This document shows, piece after piece, positions 5,286 through 7,132 of a DNA stretch of 7,132 nt (positions are counted from its first letter, which is position 1; each line of letters opens with the position of its first letter). The notes beneath the pieces are model-generated. The model saw only the letters and a program-made list of their open reading frames with translations, did not search any database and was not told the DNA's origin. Location: the NCBI GenBank assembly GCA_036172345.1, contig JASFBB010000377.1:1-7132 (forward strand), in the 5' to 3' direction. Origin of the DNA: NAK82 sp036172345. GTDB taxonomy: Bacteria; Chloroflexota; Anaerolineae; 4572-78; NAK82. A program made the position numbers and the translations under genes.

Positions 5286-6961
5286 GGCAAAAGCCCCGTT
5301 TCAGAAAGGCGATACGGCCGATGGCCGAGGCACAGGAAGTAGTACAGGAGAAGCCGGCACAGGTCATCTATCTCGAGCCAGATGACGACGCTGCTGTCGT
5401 GCGCGACCGGCTAGAGTGGGCAGACGCAGAGCGTGTGTTGCTCATTCTCCCGGCGCGGAATCGCGTATTACGAAGCCTTGTGAGTTTAAAGCTCATAGCA
5501 CGTTATGCCAGCAGTACGGGACGTATTGCTGCATTGGTCACATCAGATCCATGGGTGAGCGAGCTGGCTATCGAAGCTGGTCTGACCCCTTTCAGGTCGG
5601 TCGAGCATGCACGTCGCTCCCAGTGGTTGAAATCCGCTGATGAGGTACCGGAACGGGGTCAATCAGGCGAGGTGGTCACAGCCTATGAGGAAGTAACCGA
5701 GCTGGACAAAGTACCCGGTATTTCATTGCCAGAGCGTCCCCCTCGGAAGATAGTGCGTCCCAAGTGGTTGCCCGTCTTTCGCATTAAACCCGGACGTCGA
5801 GTGTCTCCTTCGCAAATACTTGCGCGGCGGCTTCTGAGCGCTCTGGGATTTTTGGTCCTACTGGCGATTCTGAGCGCTATGATCGGTGTGGTAGTGCTGT
5901 TGCTCTATCCGGAGGGGTCTATCCATCTGAGACCCAAACGAACCCCTGTGCAGGCCGAATTAGTCCTCCGCGCCGATCCTCAGGCAGAAAGGGTTAACTA
6001 CCAGACGCTAGACATACCGGCACGCCTGGCACAGGTGGAGCTGCGCGACGTAGGTGTTATCGCGCCTTCCGGCGCCAGTGCATTGCCCACAGAACGTGCT
6101 AGCGGTGCTGTGACGTTTATCAACCGCACGCTCCAAGAGGTGACCGTGCCGATCAGTACTACCATTAGCACCTCGCGTGGCCTAAACGTGCGTTTCACGA
6201 CCAATACTACAACAACGGTGCCGGCTGCACTGAATGCCACCGCTGTGGTGACGATCACTGCTGTGGATCCTGGTCCCATCGGTAATGTGGCAGCGGGCCA
6301 GATTAATCGCATTGAGCATCCTATTCTAGCTCGTCAATTAGCTGTCATCAACGAGATGCCAACCAGCGGGGGAGCAGTCAAGCAAGCGGGTGTGGTCACA
6401 CGGGAGGACAAAGATCGCCTATGGTCCATCGTTCTGCAGAAGATGTACCAGGAAGGTTACAATCGCCTCAAAGGCGAGTTGGCAGAGCAGGAGTTCTTAC
6501 CCCCCGAATCGGTGATAGTGCTACCGTTGGAGGGAATTTTCACCCCCAGCCTGGATGGCGAGCAGACAGATCAGCTCTCTTTAGACATGCACGCGGTAGT
6601 GCGAGGAACAGTGATCGCGACTCAATATGCCAATCAGCTAGGAGTGGCTGCTTTACAGGCAAAGATGCCCAAAGGACATAAGCTGGATCCCCGCAGCCTC
6701 CAATTTGAAATCGGCCAGGTGCTAAGTGTGGCGGATGATCGCTCGGTCACTTTTACAATTCGAGCCTCTGCCGAGGCAATAGCACAGATCGACACCAATC
6801 AGGTCGTGAGCATTGTTCGTGGATTACCTGTTGATCAAGCGCAGCAGCTCCTTGCCCAGCAATTGCCATTAGCGGAGCCCCCTTTTGTATCGGTTGAGCC
6901 GGGCTGGTTGGGTCGATTGCCCTGTCTACCGTTTCGCATCCGGATAAATGTGATGGAGTAG
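5279..6961 (+). CDS. Bitopic membrane protein with baseplate-J-like extracytoplasmic region
   Basis: A 560-residue protein with one transmembrane helix at about 186-210, preceded by Arg-rich sequence (positive-inside), so residues 1-185 should be cytoplasmic. Residues 28-110 look like a small Rossmann-type alpha/beta domain: strand Val-Ile-Tyr-Leu, acidic Asp-Asp-Asp, strand Val-Leu-Leu-Ile-Leu-Pro, then a helix and Ala-Ala-Leu-Val-Thr. A Pro-rich, charged linker follows (120-178). Outside the membrane, about 270-346 resembles the phage baseplate J/gp47 fold often reported in Chloroflexota and CPR membrane proteins; it is Thr-rich and ends Gly-Pro-Ile-Gly-Asn-Val-Ala-Ala-Gly. Residues 375-560 form a further unrecognised domain. 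No phage genes are nearby, so a tail role is unlikely. The ATG lies inside the end of the FtsA-like gene (shared ATGGTGA). GTG at 5282 and ATG at 5321 are alternative starts. It is probably a membrane partner of that ATPase; the function is unknown. Confidence 0.75.
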   Translation: MVRQKPRFRKAIRPMAEAQEVVQEKPAQVIYLEPDDDAAVVRDRLEWADAERVLLILPARNRVLRSLVSLKLIARYASSTGRIAALVTSDPWVSELAIEAGLTPFRSVEHARRSQWLKSADEVPERGQSGEVVTAYEEVTELDKVPGISLPERPPRKIVRPKWLPVFRIKPGRRVSPSQILARRLLSALGFLVLLAILSAMIGVVVLLLYPEGSIHLRPKRTPVQAELVLRADPQAERVNYQTLDIPARLAQVELRDVGVIAPSGASALPTERASGAVTFINRTLQEVTVPISTTISTSRGLNVRFTTNTTTTVPAALNATAVVTITAVDPGPIGNVAAGQINRIEHPILARQLAVINEMPTSGGAVKQAGVVTREDKDRLWSIVLQKMYQEGYNRLKGELAEQEFLPPESVIVLPLEGIFTPSLDGEQTDQLSLDMHAVVRGTVIATQYANQLGVAALQAKMPKGHKLDPRSLQFEIGQVLSVADDRSVTFTIRASAEAIAQIDTNQVVSIVRGLPVDQAQQLLAQQLPLAEPPFVSVEPGWLGRLPCLPFRIRINVME

Positions 6962-6989
6962 CGCGTCGGAACACAGGCAGATACGTGGT

Positions 6990-7049
6990 ATGGTAATTGT
7001 CGCTCTGGACATAGGCGAACGGCGCAGCAACAAAGAAAAATCCTCGTAG
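6990..7049 (+). pseudogene. ruvX: 5' fragment of ruvX (Holliday junction resolvase), broken after about 12 codons
   Basis: The ATG at 6990 opens MVIVALDIGERR, the hallmark RuvX/YqgF N-terminus, where the Asp of Leu-Asp-Ile-Gly is an expected active-site residue of this RNase H-like nuclease. Family members continue with Ile-Gly-Val-Ala and Ser-Asp. Here the frame runs Ser-Asn-Lys-Glu-Lys-Ser-Ser and stops at TAG 7047-7049, only 19 codons long. Neither other plus-strand frame restores RuvX-like sequence, so a single frameshift does not explain it. An insertion, rearrangement or assembly join near 7023-7030 is more likely. It starts 28 nt after the membrane-protein gene with a poor ribosome site, and was presumably the fourth gene of the operon. 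The evidence is a short motif plus the expected neighbourhood, so the identity is likely but not certain. Confidence 0.6.
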
Positions 7050-7132
7050 AAAAAGCCACAGTCTCTTGCGCACGAGCATCCCTCTCTGTGAGTAATCAGG
7101 TTTGGTGGTCTAAGTATTCTTGCAGAATCACC
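7024..7132. other. Unassigned tail after the ruvX break
   Basis: No similarity to RuvX or any other family is visible in any frame. One plus-strand frame stays open to the edge. On the minus strand a GTG at 7073 (also ATG at 7079) has a GAGAGGG ribosome-like site 6 nt before the GTG, and would begin a basic then hydrophobic peptide, MRKRLWLFLRGFFFVAAP, like a signal peptide. That frame then runs antisense through the ruvX fragment and the membrane-protein gene. The tail may be the edge of an insertion or of another locus; too little is present to tell. Confidence 0.3.

Noticed and set aside
5279..6961. Prophage or contractile injection system implied by the baseplate-J-like region
   Set aside because: No other phage or injection genes are present, and the protein has a transmembrane helix and cytoplasmic domain unlike true baseplate proteins.
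6753..7079. Complete minus-strand gene of 108 residues
   Set aside because: Beyond its hydrophobic start it runs antisense to the ruvX fragment and the well-supported membrane-protein gene, with no family resemblance. At most the first 18 or so residues may come from another gene.
7104..7132. Inverted repeat GGTG / CACC with inner ATTCT / AGAAT as a mobile-element end
   Set aside because: It is short, interrupted and at the window edge. No partner end, transposase or target duplication can be seen.
1..7132. CRISPR array, tRNA or rRNA genes
   Set aside because: Reading both strands, I found no regularly spaced direct repeats, no cloverleaf with a CCA-type end and no rRNA-like conserved blocks.

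Overview
The window looks like a chromosomal piece of a member of the Chloroflexota (an Anaerolineae-like bacterium is my best guess). The reasons are the gene order (alaS, an FtsA-like gene, a membrane gene of the 'baseplate J-like' type, then the start of ruvX), the style of the tandem Ig-like repeats, and a moderate, even base composition. This assignment rests on family knowledge and could not be checked by search.

Layout: positions 1-960 hold the 5' part of a minus-strand gene that runs off the left edge. It encodes a membrane-anchored or secreted protein with two adjacent 76-residue Ig-like repeats, each carrying a Cys-x-x-Cys pair. Positions 961-1226 are a divergent intergenic region. 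It has a near-consensus sigma-70-type promoter for the rightward genes, a weaker leftward promoter, and a leader of about 135 nt with an inverted repeat. Then come alaS (1227-3941, complete alanyl-tRNA synthetase), an FtsA/PilM-like actin-fold ATPase (3981-5285) and a bitopic membrane protein with a cytoplasmic Rossmann-like domain and an extracytoplasmic baseplate-J-like region (5279-6961). The last two overlap by 7 nt. At 6990 a gene opens exactly like ruvX, but it loses similarity after about 12 codons and stops at 7049. The last 83 bases match nothing I recognise.

How the genes fit together: alaS and the following genes look like one transcript. AlaRS and RuvX are housekeeping functions (translation; Holliday junction resolution). 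The middle pair is the most interesting part: an actin-like cytoplasmic ATPase translationally coupled to a protein that crosses the membrane once. The arrangement recalls FtsA with its membrane partners or PilM with PilN, but neither protein is a standard member of those systems, and no pilus or fts genes are visible here. It is a candidate uncharacterised envelope-associated module. The abrupt end of ruvX suggests an insertion, rearrangement or assembly join near 7025.
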